Source: Ctenosaura bakeri
Taxonomy: Eukaryota; Chordata; Lepidosauria; Squamata; Iguanidae
Length of the DNA: 64,000 nt
Direction of reading: 5' to 3'
Assembly (NCBI GenBank): GCA_948474755.1
Contig: CAOLHI010000057.1
Span: 310,001 to 374,000, forward strand
Below are positions 21,125 to 32,874 of this stretch, piece after piece (the first letter of the stretch is position 1; every line of letters begins with the position of its first letter). The translations under genes and the position numbers were made by a program. The notes beneath the pieces are model-generated. The model did not search any database. It worked only from the letters and a program-made list of their open reading frames with translations, and had not been told where the DNA came from.

Positions 21125-22380
21125 TGCACAACTGGTTGACTGACTGAACACAAGGGTGCTTTCCAATGGCTCCTCTTCATCCTGGAAAGAAGTGACTAGT
21201 AGGGTCCACAGGGTTCTTTCCTAGGTCAAGTGCTACTCAACATCTTTATCAAAGACTTGGATGAAGGAATAAGAGGCATGCTCATCAAATTTGCAGATTA
21301 CACTAGATTAGGAGGGATAGCCAGTACCCTAGAGGACAGGATGAGAATTCAAAATGACCTTGACAGATTGGAGAACTGGGCCAAAACTAACAAAATTATT
21401 TTTAACAGGGAAAAATGTAGGGTATTATACTTAGGAAGAATGAATGACATGCACAGATACAGGATGGGTGATGCCTGGCTTGAAAATAGTATGTGTGAAA
21501 GGGATCTAGGAGTCTTAGTGGACAACAAGCCCTGCTGACACAGTGGTTAAGTGCTGGTACCACAGCCACAATGTTGTGAGTTTGATCCTGCAGGGCCCCA
21601 GGTTGACTCAGCCTTCAATAGGTCAGTAAAATGAGAACCCAGGTTGTTGGGAGCAATTAGCTTACAACATTGTAAAGTGCTTAGGGAGTGCTTTGCACTG
21701 ATAAGCAGTATAGAAATGTAACTGCTATTGCTACTGTTATAATAAGGTGAACATGAGTCAACAGTGTGATGTGGCAGCTTAAAAAGCCAATGTGATTCTG
21801 GGCCGCATCAACAGGAGTATACTGTCGAGATCAAGGGAAGTAATAATACCACTTTATTCTGCTTTGGTAAGACCTCTGGAATACTGTGTCCAGTTCTGGG
21901 CACCACAGTTCAAGAAGAATATTGACAAGCTAGAACGTGTCCAGAGGAGGGTGACCAAAACGGTGAAGGGTCTGGAAGCCATGCCCTATGAAGAGAAGTT
22001 TAGGGAGCTAGGTATGTTTAGCCTGACAAAAAGAACGTTAAGAGGAGACAGGATAGTTGTGTTTAAATATTTGAAGGGATGCCATGTTGAAGATGGAGCA
22101 AGCTTGTTTTCTGCTGCTTCAGAAACGAGGACACAGAGCAATAGATTCAAACTACAGGAAAAGAGATTTCACCTAAATATCAGGAAGTGATAGTCAGAAC
22201 TGTTTGACAGTGGAATAGGCTGCCTAGGAGTGTGGTGGAGTCTCCTTCTTTGGAGGTTTTTAAGCAGAGGTTGGATGGCCATTTGTTGGAGGTGCTTTGA
22301 GTGTTTATTCCTGCATGGCAGGGGGTTGGATTCGATGGTCATTGTGGTCTCTTCTAACTCTGTGTTTCTATGATTCTGTA
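21125..22380 (+). mobile_element. CR1 LINE 3' part, interrupted by a SINE
   Basis: Translation shows LLNIFIKDLDEG, LIKFADYTRLGG (the FADD box reads FADY here), MCERDLGVLVDNK, then after the [35 protein letters not shown] and [20 protein letters not shown]. The tail GGATTCGATGGTCATTGTGG is followed by TTTCTATGATTCTGT. The catalytic aspartate change and frame breaks make it inactive. Confidence 0.93.
21531..21744 (+). mobile_element. tRNA-derived SINE nested in CR1
   Basis: CCTGCTGACACAGTGGTTAA (A box), CACAATGTTGTGAGTTTGATC (B box), GGTTGACTCAGCCTTCAATA, and a tail of ATTGTAAAGTGCTTAGGGAG then GCTATTGCTACTG. It splits the CR1 between GACAACAAG and TGAACATGAG. ACAAG/ATAAG is the likely target duplication. 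Confidence 0.88.
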
Positions 22381-22384
22381 AATT

Positions 22385-23110
22385 AGCCATTTGAGATCAT
22401 TTTGCAAGAGCTACTTGTGAAATCCTATCCCTGATAAATTTTTAAACTATAATATGCTCATACATCCCCAGATGATTGTGCCATCACACCCAACCCCTTC
22501 TTCCAACTACTGTTTCTGAAATGGTGAGCCAGAAGAAAATTGGCGTTACTGACCAAACAATGGATTCTGTTTTTCCTTCTCTTACTTACAGTAGTGAGGA
22601 AGTTTTCCTGTGACTCTTGTAGTATTTTTTAAACAAGAACAGACAGAAGAAGGCTTGTCTCTCAAAAGGGAAAATTGGTGTGCTAACTTGGAGCGAAGAA
22701 TAATTATTTTTCACAGCATTTTCATAATCTCCTTTTATGGTGGAACAATGTAACAAATTATAAGACTTGTTAAAACAAAAGTTTTAATTTACCACAAGCA
22801 TGTACTTGGCTACTCTTTGTGCAAGGTAGTATTTAGGAGAGTATGTACTACAATTTCCCAGGTTTTCTTTGGCAGTTATGGGTCAAATTAGACTTTGTGG
22901 GGAATGTGTAGTCCCTTTGTGGGGAATGTGTAGTCTCTCTGTCAATGGAGTTTCATTAGAGAAAATCCCTTCATGACTTCCAAAGAAAGCTTATGTTTCT
23001 CTTCCAATGGCCAATAACAAAAAAAAGGCACTAAATACGCATTACAGCAGTGAACAAAGGCACATGCTACAACAAAAAGATGTCTTTCAGCACTTGAGGG
23101 AGCACTGTCT
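22385..23110. other. Unclassified intronic sequence with a 22-bp tandem duplication
   Basis: CTTTGTGGGGAATGTGTAGTC occurs twice in tandem (22893-22936, period 22). Otherwise no feature recognised. Confidence 0.6.
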
Positions 23111-23121
23111 CTAGTCGTTTA

Positions 23122-23946
23122 CAGTGATGTAGACTTGAGTCAATTGACTTGAACTCATGTCAAACTTAAGTCACTTCAGTGACTTGTCTCAGGCCATTTC
23201 CGCACTAGCCTGTTATAGTGTGATGATTCCACTTCCAACATCCTCTGGAATCCTGGGGTTTGCAGTTTTGGGAGGGGCCATACAGTGGCCCCTCCCGAAA
23301 CTGCAAACCCCAGGATTCCAGAGGATGTTGGAAGTGGAATCATCACGCTATAACAGGCTAGTGCGGAAATGGCCTCAGACTTGTCTTGGTAAAAATTACA
23401 CACTGACTTGACTTGACTTGAGACTTGCATATTTTTAGTGACTGACTTGCTGCCCTCGGTTTAGTAATGTAACACATTCTTCCAGAAAACTTATAATTTA
23501 CTGGTCACATGACAATCTATCTCAAGCTCAAAGTGTGGACACATTTCTCAGAGGGAACCGCAAATGGGCTTGAGGTGGGGTTGAGGTCTGCTCAGTAGCC
23601 TGTCCCTGCTTCATATAGGAGGATCTTTCTAAAACTTTTCCTAAGACAAGCTTTGCAAATGGGAAGTAAGAAGGATCGTATTCCCCACTTCCAGAGCTGC
23701 AGATGGCAAAATCACAAAAGTGGAGGGCTGACTCTCTTTAAATTGTTAAAACTGACTTTATTTGACTTTGTCCAGAAATTCTGGAATATGGGTTGGAGTA
23801 TAAAGTTGGTTCCCAGACTTGAGACTTGACTCAAGACTTGACTTGAAAATATCTTGCAAGAACTTGAGACTCTACTTGAGATTTGAAGGTAGAGAGACTT
23901 GAGACTTGACTTGAGATTTGAAGTAAAAAACCTAAATACATCACTG
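23122..23946. mobile_element. hAT-like non-autonomous element rich in GACTTG motifs
   Basis: Termini CAGTGATGTA and TACATCACTG are perfect 10-bp inverted repeats. Flanks GTCGTTTA (23114-23121) and GTCATTTA (23947-23954) are an 8-bp target duplication with one mismatch, diagnostic of hAT. Subterminal regions are made of repeated GACTTG/ACTTGA motifs (for example 23402-23430 and 23817-23935). No transposase frame. It contains the palindrome at 23192-23374. Confidence 0.85.
23192..23374. mobile_element. Palindromic DNA-transposon copy, near-perfect hairpin, TCA duplication
   Basis: 183 bp, GGCCATTTCCGCACTAGCCT...AGGCTAGTGCGGAAATGGCC. The two arms of about 88 bases differ at about two positions around a loop of seven or so bases. 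TCA flanks both sides (23189-23191, 23375-23377). It is inserted in the hAT-like element. Confidence 0.95.
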
Positions 23947-23954
23947 GTCATTTA

Positions 23955-24652
23955 CTTGGCTAAGGTCAATGGATACTATCAGCAAGAAATTCTGGTTGTT
24001 GCAAGAATATGTTGCACTATTTTGACAAAATCTCATCTTCTGATCTGAAATCAGAAAACATACGTGTATGCACACAAACACTTTGTAATAGAAAGTGAGT
24101 TAGAATTCAATGGAATTCAATGTTTTTCAGGCAGTGTCACAGATCAGAGACTGCCGTTGTATTGGGTAGAGAAAGCTGAAGGATAGACATGGCACAAGAA
24201 TGTTAATGGCGCAGGGGGCAACATTTGCTTTAAAATGGTGGATTGAAGACTGCTTATGCTCACTCAAGCTCCAAAACACCAAGAAATGGCTGGTATCAAG
24301 GTTCTTACTCTTAATGGATGTGTCATTTAGGAAATATAGGTACAGTGTGGTCATCTATGCTGCGGTTTCACCACTTCCTTGAAACTATACGGCTGTCGAT
24401 GGATGGACCCAGATTTGTTTTTTCACTACAGTAGACACATCAAATCAATGCAAGTGAAAGTCTAATGAGACTGGAGCTGATATTTCAAGCCCTTCTCTGG
24501 CAATCAATTCCATCCATGCAGGATTGTTGTTTTCCCTCAGCCTCCATTCCCAACTTCAGTATGGGGATAATATTGTTGTAGTTCAAAGGGCTGCATCTAA
24601 GTGAAGTGCTCTGAATAGTTTAAAGTGGTATTTCTCAATCTGGGGCCCTTTT
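23955..24652. other. Unclassified intronic sequence
   Basis: No exon or nameable repeat. Confidence 0.5.
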
Positions 24653-25247
24653 CGCACAGGCCTTTTCTCGCGCGACAGCCCCGCGAGCCTCGCGGGAGTG
24701 GGAGCGTCGCTCCGCACGACGCACTCCCACTTCCGCCGGGCTCACGGGGCTGAAGCGGCACGAGCGCGGGTTTTTTGATTTTCGCTTCCAAGCGAAAATC
24801 ACCCGCACTCGCGCAATGCTCCCGGCGCCCATGCGCACTTACCTTTCGTGCGGAGCGTCCGGGAGCCGGCCGGGTCGCGCTTCCTTCCCTCCGCCCCTGC
24901 AGAAGGAAGGGATGGGGCGGGGCGCTCGCGCAACACGTCCTGCTTCGCGCGGGGGGGCGGACGGGAGGAGCGCCTTTCTCTCTCGCGCGCGCGAGGGGGC
25001 GGACGGGAGGAGCGCCTTTCTCTCTCGCGCGTGCGGGGGGGGATGGAGGGGACAGGCTCCTTTCTCACGCGCGCGGGGGGGGAATGGACGGACGCGCGAG
25101 CCGCCTCCGCCTCCGGGGGGCTGCCGCTTCCCCGCTCGTTCCTTCGCCTGCGGAAGGAAGGAGGGGGAAGCGGCAGCCTCCCGGAGAAGGCTTCATGCGC
25201 GAGCCGCCCTCCTCCGCTCGCGCGAGAAGACTAATGCGAAAAGGGCC
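24653..25247. mobile_element. GC-rich long relative of the palindromic family, TGG duplication
   Basis: Ends GGCCCTTTTCGCA and TGCGAAAAGGGCC with subterminal CTCGCGCG/CGCGCGAG also inverted. Flanked by TGG on both sides. About 595 bp, extremely GC- and CpG-rich, with a 42-bp tandem repeat (GGCGGACGGGAGGAGCGCCT at about 24957 and 24999). It shares inverted blocks with 11447-11857. Long frames on all strands reflect base composition; no domain is recognisable. Confidence 0.88.
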
Positions 25248-27070
25248 TGGGTTCCCCAATTGTTTTCCCCTTTAAGAAGCCCAAGCAGCATAATCATTGA
25301 TCAGGGACATAAACTATAGCTCAATAAACATCTGGGAATAGGGTTGCCATTTAAGATCACTTCAGACCCTGAGGTTTCCAAGTTAAACCCTGTAACTTAG
25401 AAGCAGCCACTGGTGATGACATTAAACATTATGAATTAAATACTATGCATGTCTGCTTAGAACTTGTCTTTCAGACACATGTACAGAGAACATATTTTGC
25501 TGTTTGGAAATTAAGGCAGAAATCTTAGCTGCAGAGACTGTTTCAAGAACAAAATGAAATGAGGGAATTATTTCCTTCTCACTTACTTAGGGAGTCAGGA
25601 TTTAGAACATTTAATCTAGCCTATTTGCTTCTTGTCAGAAGGTGCATGCAGTACAGAGCAGAGGGTGAGCCCTGGCATTATGGCTGGGAGTGAAGGATGG
25701 AGCTATGTAAGTGGATAGATACACTCTCTGTAAGCTCTTTGCAAATTGCAGCAACAACACAATTAAACTTTGTAAACTGTAGCTAGCTGCTGCTTTAATA
25801 GGTGAGCTGAAGAGCTGCACATAGTCCTTTCCTGTTGCTTGGAGCTGAGCTGACCAAAAATGGAGACTCGTCTCCCACATGGAGGTGACCCATGAAAAAA
25901 GGAGGCTCAGGGCAAGGCCCTGAGTTCTGTTGAATATTTCTCTGCCTCTGAGAATACTGATATTGGTAGGCAGATCAGCAAAGAGAAGCATGAGGAATAA
26001 ATACTTGCCTCCTACTGCAGCTAAGCCTGCTACAACTTCAGTCAAAAATCTGCTTGTTTTTTTAAGTGAAGGGTCTGGAAGACTGGCGGGAGCAACGAGA
26101 TGGATTCTCCGGCACAGATTTTGCTCTGAATGGGAAAAGAACTTGCAGTGATCTTTTGAACTTGCAGGTCTTTTGAGATGGAAATTACAAGTCCCATGAA
26201 GCTAATTTTTCCAGGGCTGAAGATTCCTTGTGTGGCCTGAGTGACAAAACCAAAACCAAACATTCCTCATATATATTGAACATGCTTTGCTGGGCTTAAT
26301 ACAATAATGTTGTGTGAGTCATCTCATAAGGGTGGTATAATTGATGAATGGGGTAGGCTGTTGGTACTGGCCTGGCTTGGCAACTTTAAGATGCTATGTT
26401 GAAGTGTGATATACCTCAAAGATTGGTCCTTGTTAGGAATATGCTACATTGGATTTAATACGTATGTTTATATACATGTGAGCACTGACATAGAATTGGA
26501 GCATAAAGGAAGCCACATGCCCAGTTGGCTTGCTAAGCATCAGTGGTGGATGGATATATGTCAGGTTTCATGCAAAGTAAAAGGGCAGTGCAATTGCTTT
26601 GGCACCAACGCAGCTTGCAATTCAATGCACGTTTCCTTTCAACTCTCTGGATGAAGCAATTGCAGAACCACTTTTCTGTGTATGCTAGTATCTACACAGA
26701 GCCACATACAGATCAAATTTTCATCATATTAATTTGGTCATGCAACTTGTCCCTATGGCACCTTCTAATAATGTAATGATGGTAGCAGTAGTTATATTTC
26801 CTGGCCCTGATCCTGAGATTCTTTGTTCAATATTGGCACAGTTGCTTATTCCTCCTGCAGCTTATGGCACAGTTTCATTCACCATTATAACAGTGTCTGT
26901 TTACTTTCCCCATGTGCATTGACTCATTTTCTTGGAACATCTGAAGCTATTCATTTCATAGGAATCTACTGAAAGGAAAAAGAAATGGTTGATTGACAAG
27001 CAGTCTGATGCCATGCAATGAGATGCTATACTATTATTTAACTTAACTTAATAACAATTTTTCAAGCTTC
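25248..27070. other. Intronic sequence, mostly single-copy-looking
   Basis: No exon with domain-like translation and no repeat I can name. Confidence 0.5.
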
Positions 27071-27170
27071 TGTGTTTATTTATTTATTTTTATTTATACC
27101 CTCTCTTCCGCCAAGAAGTAGCACTTAAGGTAGCTGGTAAAATTAAAATTTAAATAAGAACAAGTGCAAT
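27071..27170 (-). repeat. L2/SINE-type 3' tail fragment
   Basis: (TTTA)n followed by TACCCTCTCTTCCGCCAAGA; on the minus strand this ends TTGGCGGAAGAGAGGGTATA then (AAAT)n, the usual pattern of L2-type tails. Confidence 0.45.
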
Positions 27171-28897
27171 TGCAATATAAAAATAGGATACAACACAATC
27201 ACAAACATTCCTATAAAAACTTATTTGATATAATTTTCATATAATTTCATATAAAAACAAACATAAAATGAAAGCAAGAACAGTTAGCTCAAAACATATT
27301 CTAGCTAAGGGTGCTTGAGGGATTTGATATTTGTGAATCCTCTTATAATATGGCTTGATCCAAACTGTCAGAATCAAGTGCAAAGTCAAATTTAGCTGTT
27401 CCCTGGATTTTAAACATCTTCAAATATTGGTACAGAATTCCTACCAGTTTGAACATGTCAGTTTATTCAAAGAGAGAGAGAAATCCCCATTGGCACATGT
27501 ATTCCAATATTATTTTGAGAGCTGCTATCTCATCCCTAAGCATTGTCAAATCATTGTATTCTATTTCCAGAAAAAATCCATTAAGTGCCTGGTTCAGAGC
27601 TTCAGTCCCATGACTGTGGAACCCTAATAGTTCTTGATAACCCTTCCTGTGATCACGAATCCAGCAGGGGCGGGGGCTGTGGGCATGCCCAGTTCGTCCT
27701 TCCCTCAGTGACTCCCATGGCCGGTAACTTTGAAATCTGTCACCGCTTCATATTTATTTTCAAGTTCTCCTTTGAATAGAAACTTTTTTTTTATTTTTAA
27801 ATACATTTTTTAGGCATTATAGTGTGAAACTGCAATAGTGTACTAGTATATTTAGTACAGCTTCTAAAGGGGAAAAAACCCTGGCAAATCAGGGGTGGTG
27901 GGGCAAGGTAAAGGTGGGAAGTGGCCAAGGACACTGCAGTGCAGAAGGAACAACAGTGGCAATACTGCTAGTCATTGGCTGAAGGCAGGAGGGTGCAGAA
28001 AACCACATTCCTAATCTGCTACCATTGCATGAGTGGCAATGTCAGGATTGTAACGGTATATCGTACTAGCGGTGTCTAGTGCAGAAGTGGCCAGAGACAG
28101 GAGGTAAACTCTGTGTCTTTGTCCAGATCATTTCTGAATTCTAGGGTAATGGAAGGAGGGAAAATAGGAATTTAAGTTCTACTTCTTATGAGGTTACAGT
28201 CTTCTGTGCCATTATGAGATGGTTACAGTCTTCTGTGCCATTATGAGAACTGTTGAGATTTCCTGAGTGCATGGGGTATTTTAATTATGTTCAGATGAAT
28301 GCAGTTACCTTACGTGAAAAGTATCTCTTCAGATATTCATGGACAATACAAGGAGGGTAGAAGTGATGGGGGCAAAGCTAGAATGTTGTCCTGGCTTTCC
28401 CTCTAAAGTCTGTAATTTTAAAATAACATAATAGGCCTTGTGTTGTATTCAGTATACCTTTTTAACCCACAGAACAACTCTCTCCAATGGTTTGCAAATT
28501 AGAAGAGGCCAGACTACAAGCAGGCTAAATGAATGCAGCATTCAATAAAAAGAACAGAAAAAGCTTTCAGCAATCTGGAATTGGGAGTGCTTTGAGAAGT
28601 GATTGTTGGTGTTAAGATTGTGATGTTAACAAATCCCTATCTTCCTTTATAACATTAAGGGCTTCAAAATTATTTCAAGGTCCTGAGGAGTATTGTTATG
28701 GCACACTTGTTCTTTTCTGGTCGCGCACATGGGGCTTGGATTGTCAAGAGGTGGAGGAAAAGGGGGTTAAACAGCCCTGTCTTGTTCGCATCTGGGATTT
28801 GCCCTGATGAACTACTGATGCTATGATAGAATTCACTGGCCATGTGCTGGTGTTATGCTTAGTCACAGTTTAGTATGAAGAGAATGAGTCAAAGTGA
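27171..28897. other. Intronic sequence with a 28-bp tandem duplication
   Basis: GGTTACAGTCTTCTGTGCCA TTATGAGA is present twice (28192-28219 and 28221-28248) without mismatch. Otherwise unclassified. A GC-rich patch near 27665-27700 has no recognised role. Confidence 0.55.
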
Positions 28898-29098
28898 GGC
28901 CATTTCCACACTATACTGTTATAATGCTATTATTCCATGTGCAACGTCCTGTGGAATCCTGGGGTTTGCAGTTTAGGGAAGGCATTTAGAAGTGTCAGCC
29001 AGATTGCTCTTTGGCCTCAGTGAACTACAAACCCCAAAATTCCACAGGATGTTGAACATGGAATAATAGCACTATAACAGTGTAGTGTGGAAATGGCC
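28898..29098. mobile_element. Palindromic DNA-transposon copy
   Basis: 201 bp, GGCCATTTCCACACTATACT...TGTAGTGTGGAAATGGCC. The arms contain GGGGTTTGCAGTTTAGGGAA and GTGAACTACAAACCCCAAAA. Flanks TGA and AGA differ at one position. Confidence 0.9.
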
Positions 29099-29359
29099 AG
29101 AGTCCTGAGTTTCTATGCTCCTCACTCCTCCCACCCTCCTGCAAAGGCACTTAGAAGAGATCAGAAGGCTCCAATTTCACATGGTTTAGTGTCTCATTTG
29201 AATCCCAAACTGTGGCTCATATGGTTTTAATCAAGCAAACCATTGTTAAGATTCACCACAGTTCAGACGACACAACAAATTGTGGTTAATCCAGTGTGGA
29301 ACTGGAGGCATAAGGAACTCCTCTTGTTGCTGCCACAGAGGAAAGTAGTGAGTGTTTGA

Positions 29360-29520
29360 ACACTGGCATATAAGACTCACATTTTCCCCCTAAAAAATAC
29401 TGTTTGAAAATAAAGTGCATCTTATATGGCAGTGCATCTTACACACCCACAAATAGTATTTGCCGGCATGTAAATAGGATGCACCTTATACAATGGTGCA
29501 TCTTATGTCTTAGCAAATAC
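29360..29520. repeat. Unclassified repeat with internal GTGCATCTTA motifs
   Basis: AAGTGCATCTTATATGGCAG, CAGTGCATCTTACAC, GATGCACCTTATACAATG and GGTGCATCTTATGTC recur within 160 bases, some inverted. I recall similar sequence as a common dispersed DNA repeat, but the family is not identified. Confidence 0.4.
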
Positions 29521-29529
29521 AGCATTCTT

Positions 29530-30686
29530 GTCATACTAAGTGGTGGTTTGTGGTAACAACCAGAGCACACTCACTTTTTTGTCTTTTCTTCCATGAGATC
29601 TGAGAATGTTGATCTCCCATTTAGGTGTATTTCAGTAATGGAAGACATCAAGTTAACATACCCTCCAACTGTCTTGACTTGGCAGGGACATTCCCAACTA
29701 ATCCTCTGCCATTTTACTTTTTCAGCTGCTTTAAAAATATCCCAGTTTTTATCTCCTTCTCCTACTTTCCCCCTCGGCTTAGTTCAAGTGCTGCAAATTG
29801 AAGGGCAGAAGTATTTGTACCTCAGTTAACTCAGTGGGAGACAGAAGAGGAGAAGGTGAAATCTTGCTCTTCGCCAGTGTCTCAGACAAAAGCAAACTTC
29901 TGATGTGTCTCCTAGCTTGTGTGTTCTTCTTAATTAATAGCTTTTGCCATCTTAACCACACTCTGATGTTAATTGCCCACAAGTATCCAGGTTTTCATAT
30001 GTGAAATGTTGAAGCATAAGAGTCAAGATTTTAAATATGTTTTAGAGGAAAGAGAAGGCTTCTCCTTTGGCCTGCTTTTTAAGATTTTTAACCACCTGCC
30101 TCAGATTGGCTCTAAAATATTTCCATTCTGTTTTTGCCAGTGGGATGAAGACCTGCTAAGAGTAACTAAAGTTTCCTTGTCTGATAAAATAAAAAGATTA
30201 CAGCAATAACTGCTGTCAGCATTTTTCTCATTTAAACAAATAAAGCTGACAAATGATGAAGTTTGGTGCTGCTCTGTTATGTTTAGCACATACCAAGCAA
30301 TTATTCATCCTTGGCCAGCATTACTCTGTCTGCTGCTAAACCACTCAGCAGTACAGAAAGCTTATTAGCATAACAGTACCAGAGGCAAACATTCCATATT
30401 CTTTGAGTCTGCGTTGGATGACAAAGGATGATGCTTATAATTTGCACAACAATTTAAAGGGCTGGGCTACCGCTGTGAATTGGAATTACATAAGGTATCA
30501 AGGAACAGTGCTCGTTTTCATTTATAATACAGTTGCTCTTTCTCAAATTGATTAGGAGTTCTTGTCATGTAATTTCCATTATTCAGGGGAGAGAAGATCT
30601 GAAATTTAAGTTAGCAGTCGAAATAATTTCCGTAGAAAACCAGACCAACCTTTCACTGTAACTAGTATGTTTATTGTGTTTGCTAA
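29530..30686. other. Single-copy-looking intron, possible conserved non-coding stretch
   Basis: No repeat recognised. 30200-30640 has balanced, non-repetitive composition and short homeodomain- and POU-like words, which is only weak support for regulatory function. Confidence 0.3.
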
Positions 30687-30688
30687 TA

Positions 30689-31180
30689 CAGCTGACCTTC
30701 CACACTTGCTAGGGTTATGGGCACAGGACCCCCACAACAATGGAAAAAATCTCAAATAACAAAATATGTGTATGTATCTTTGGGAAGGGGGGCCCAGGCA
30801 TGCTGGGGGCAGCAGACACTCAGGGTTTAAACCAGGTCAGGAGAAGGAAAGGAGAAGGAAAGGGGGTGGGTTGGTATGGTGGCCCTATGCTTCCTTTCTG
30901 TTGCTTGTCTCCTTCCTTGGGTGTGGGTGGGGCACTAGGAGACAGTTCATGGTGCTGAGAAATTTGGCTGTGATCCATCTTTAGCTGGCCAGGTAACAGC
31001 TGGTGGAGAAGGAAGAGGTCCAGAAGCAGGTTTTTAAAGGGCTGCATAGCCTGTTTGGAGCCACTAAGAGGGGAGGTTCCCATGGAAAAGAAGCACTTGA
31101 GGTGAGGGGACAGGGGTTGGAGAAACTTGAAAATAATCAAATCCATGAACGTGAAATCTGCAAATGTAGTGGACCAACTG
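30689..31180. mobile_element. Tigger/pogo-like non-autonomous transposon, copy 2
   Basis: Left end CAGCTGACCTTCCACACTTG and right end ATGTAGTGGACCAACTG are inverted, flanked by TA at 30687-30688 and 31181-31182. 492 bp. It matches 19381-19832 in opposite orientation throughout (for example TCATGGATTTGATTA on the reverse strand). The frames in it are not transposase. Confidence 0.85.
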
Positions 31181-31182
31181 TA

Positions 31183-32790
31183 CCTGTATAGAGCTCACCG
31201 GATAAGTCCATTTTGTGCTCTACTGAAGAGCCTATTGGTGTTTGGGATGTAGGGATGTTGGGTATCCATTAAGACATGTATCTCACAGTGTTGACCTTAG
31301 ACCAGTCATTGCCATCTCTAAGCTTAGTATACTTCAAGGAATTCTTGTGATGACATTAGAGGGGTAAGAACAAGGACCCTGAAACTTTTTCCAAGGTGGA
31401 GGAGGGCTTGAGATTAGCAGACAGGTTATTATGAGCTTTGCATGTTTGCATACATGTTTCTACAAACAATAAAAAGCAGAATAGAATAAAAACAATGGCA
31501 ACAATAATACTGATAATACTGTCCACCAACTAAAGCAATTTACAAAGCATCTGCCATGAAGACCATGACAAAATAAGAAGTAAAACATTATAAAATTGTT
31601 TGAAGCATAACATGAACATATCAAGGAAAGGGGAAAATATAAGACATCGTATTAAGTGTGTTTTTAAAAAGTCTATAAATTAGGACAGTTCTGACTGGTA
31701 GTTCATTGAGGAACTCTACTACTTGGTCCTGATACTTGGTGCCTGATCATTTTGGGATAGGGGAATTCAGCCTCCCTGTAATGGACCTGGGTGTTCAAAA
31801 TGCCCTGTTCCCAGTGTTCTGGGACCTGTGTGTATGGATACACTCATCTGAACTTTGAAAAAGAAATGAGGAAGAACAATCAAGTGAAAAAATAAAAGTA
31901 AGCTCAATAAACTGAGAAATTATGAGAAACATTAACTTAAGCAATCAGTTTTATGGATAAGTGATCATTTTGACATCAGATTCCCTGTGACCTGGTCCGT
32001 ACAATATTCACTATAGTATACTGGGTTGATGCAATAAACACTGAGAGTGGCTTCTTTCATTCTCAACCACATGAGGGATAAATTTATTTCAATCACATTT
32101 TAATACAAACCAACTTAATTTGCACTTCCTGAACTAATATATGCCATGATTTCTCAGTCTTTACAGTTTCCTGAAATTTGCAATGCACACTGGCAATCAA
32201 AGACTGCATTACAATGTTTGTAAAGAGAAACAATGTTGAAGGTGAAGTAGCAAACAAGAAAGCATACATTTGGGGAAACTGCTGTCAGAAACGTATGTCT
32301 TGGGGAAAATGCATGCAAAAAAGTGTACTTTTTTTGTTCATATGTTCAAAAACAGATATGGCAATCTGAAGCAGGAAGAAAGAAATGTGTGCTTCAGAAA
32401 ATGTAAACACCCTAGAAAGCAAAGCAGATTAATCCACCCGTAATATTCACCAGCTTTTTGTTCTGTTTAGCACTTTAGCAGCAGCATCTCTACCTAAATT
32501 CCTAGAGTCCTTTTTTGTTTGTTTCAGGATCAAAACAAACCACACATGGAGCTTATAACTAAAAGCTGTTAGCATATTTTCCTGTCAATAACAGAACTCT
32601 TTAGAAATAGATGTCTGGGCAGTCAGACTTGTAAATGAAGCCCGTAGATACATTTTAATGATCAATCTTGTTTCTGCTGGTAGAATCCTCCCATAATTCT
32701 ATAGCAGTGATGGGACCCTGAAGCCCATTCTACCACACACACACAAACCCAGCTGCTTCCAAGCCAATGGTACCTAAACATACTTCCAGC
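31183..32790. other. Unclassified intronic sequence
   Basis: AT-rich. Around 32100-32400 it shares CACTTCCTGAACTAATAT with sites near 10011 and 39999. No exon. Confidence 0.45.
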
Positions 32791-32874
32791 CATATCCAAA
32801 TAGCGATAGTCTATGCTGCTCAGTCCTCATCTGGAGTACTGCATTTGGTTCTGAACATGTCATTGTAAGAAGGA

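Noticed and set aside
21531..21744. Functional tRNA gene
   Set aside because: A- and B-box-like sequences are present, but the rest does not fold as a tRNA and continues into a SINE body and tail. The same applies to the other SINEs.
24775..25319. Open frames of about 130-167 codons
   Set aside because: They overlap each other in several frames within a CpG-dense transposon and have no domain.
27815..28093. Possible palindromic element (right end CTAGTGCAGAAGTGGCC)
   Set aside because: The right end resembles the family, but the left end (GGCATTATAGTGTGAAACTG) matches poorly and the arms do not pair.
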